A DNA stretch of 64,000 nt, taken from NCBI GenBank assembly GCA_963716685.1, contig CAVQTR010000002.1, positions 392,341-456,340 on the forward strand, given 5' to 3'. Shown piece by piece: positions 63,012 through 64,000 of this stretch. This DNA is from JALYXI01 sp963716685. Its GTDB lineage: Bacteria > Acidobacteriota > Terriglobia > Bryobacterales > Bryobacteraceae. The notes beneath the pieces are model-generated. The model made no database searches. It saw only the letters and a list, made by a program, of their open reading frames with translations, and had not been told where the DNA came from. The first letter of the stretch is position 1, and every line of letters starts with the position of its first letter. The translations under genes and the position numbers were made by a program.

Positions 63012-63786
63012 CGTCATCGATATGGCTGCCCCCGAAATCGTCTGCGGATACAGGTCTGGGCGCGGGGCAGCAGTCCCTGCCCAGGCTTGACCTCGACACT
63101 GGCGGACGGATTCGGAATGCCAGCGAGAACCGAATGTGCTCGGTCATTATATTCCCTGGCGTTCTGGGAATGTCACCCAACCTGGCATGGACAATCGAAA
63201 GATTTCCGTATCCGCCCGCGACGCACTCTTATCGCTTCCGGTCTGCGTCAACCCGTCTGCGTCGATACGATCAGCACATTCCTCTGCGTTGGTTCCGCTT
63301 GGGCTAAATACCCTCACTGCCACGCAATCATGTCTCCAGTTTCCTCACTTGGATGGGGGATCTACCCTCGGGACAGCGACAACGTCCGCTGACTTTCCTT
63401 TTGCAGCGTTTGTCGACGATTTTTCGGGCCCAGCAATTCAGCCAGTTTTGAAACCAGCCGTGGTGTTTCCTGACGTCCCGGATCGTGGAAACAGCCAAAC
63501 CACTGCAAATACGCGCGCGGGATCCCGCTTCAAGAGGTCAAACCTCACGGCCGTGTTCGTGATGAAAGAAGGGGCGGTGATCTTAAGGCGTTGAAGGAGG
63601 CGGAAGGCGCTGGAGAGGCGGGGTCCGGATCTTCGTATTGAGCTGCATGAAGAAATCAACTACGATCGCTTCACCAATGCGCGTGACGTGTTGCGTCACG
63701 GGACAGTGATGAGCCAGCGCAGAAGCCTGCGAACTGGCTCTCATTGCCCAGTCGAGCTATAGCGGCCGGCCGGACGAAGAAAAAGG
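63012..63786. other. Stretch with no intact gene
   Basis: About 775 bases. A short hairpin (63,065-63,082) resembles the REP-like stem at 37,799. No frame shows recognisable protein until the IS3 remnant. Confidence 0.4.
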
Positions 63787-64000
63787 GCCATCGCGCTGAA
63801 AGAGAACGTGCGTAAGCCGGCCGACGAAAAGCCGCGCTACGGCTAGCGGCGGCTGGGTGTGCTGCTGAAGCGGAAGGGAGAAACGGTGAACGCAAACGCC
63901 TCCCAGGGTAGACCGGGGTAGAAAACACTTTACCTGGAAAACATAAGCGGACGCCTGCGCGACGAACGTATTAACACAAGCTGGTTCCGCAGCCTCTGGG
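63787..64000 (+). pseudogene. IS3-family transposase remnant at window edge
   Basis: The frame reads AIALKENVRKPADEKPRYG, then a TAG where Tyr is expected, then RRLGVLLKRKGETVN, the N-terminal part of IS3 OrfB. After an internal deletion, GRLRDERINTSWFRSLWE (63,949-64,000) belongs to the catalytic end. It is a diverged copy of the fragment at 20,641. Confidence 0.85.

Overview
The window looks composite. Bases 1 to about 15,050 are a dense phage or prophage block: a leftward run of lambda-type packaging and head genes (small and large terminase, gpW, portal, S49 protease), then many small accessory genes that mostly overlap by 1-4 bases. A structured control region (11,855-12,378) follows, then a short rightward block with an ArdC-type antirestriction protein and a ParB-like protein. 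Codon use, the ArdC and ParB types and the layout suggest an alphaproteobacterial (sphingomonad-like) phage or plasmid; this is inference. The ParB gene breaks off near 15,050, where an unrelated leftward gene also loses its C-terminus. That is either an assembly chimera or a recombination join.

Bases 15,050-64,000 look acidobacterial (Bryobacter/Solibacter-like). The evidence is an 821-residue FtsX/MacB-type permease of the acidobacterial orphan (ADOP) type, an Oar-like TonB-dependent receptor with a carboxypeptidase-regulatory domain, Y_Y_Y-type sensor kinase, ankyrin, DUF4396 and DUF3500 proteins, and many broken IS110, IS3 and IS21 copies. The region is rich in pseudogenes, dispersed repeats and one exact segmental duplication.

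The most interesting locus is 21,031-27,141, a probable undescribed RiPP (ribosomally made, modified peptide) cluster. It holds an intact subtilase like the cyanobactin leader protease, a tiny CGGC/LNRW protein, a protein like the C-terminal domain of PatG without a protease, three dissimilar small peptides, a radical SAM/SPASM enzyme with a long extra domain, and an HExxH protein of the peptide beta-hydroxylase type. Two peptides share a PGFTAE leader and one of them ends in a symmetric six-cysteine core. The third has nine His-x-Asp motifs at near-heptad spacing.

Other blocks: 15,050-19,228, two coupled large beta-rich proteins of unknown role; 31,573-33,019, a decayed TcmP/DUF5131 (three-Cys-motif) pair; 35,366-37,626, a HAD phosphatase divergent from a GntR-LacI regulator with an 8+8 palindrome between them; 43,251-46,512, a membrane protein and a truncated two-component system; 47,944-54,490, an integrated element with a primase/RepA-like ATPase and a large serine recombinase fused to HTH domains; 55,051-63,011, a DUF3500 protein, a decayed acetyltransferase, a triple-repeat beta protein and a frameshifted TonB-dependent receptor. 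The right edge lies inside a broken IS3 transposase.
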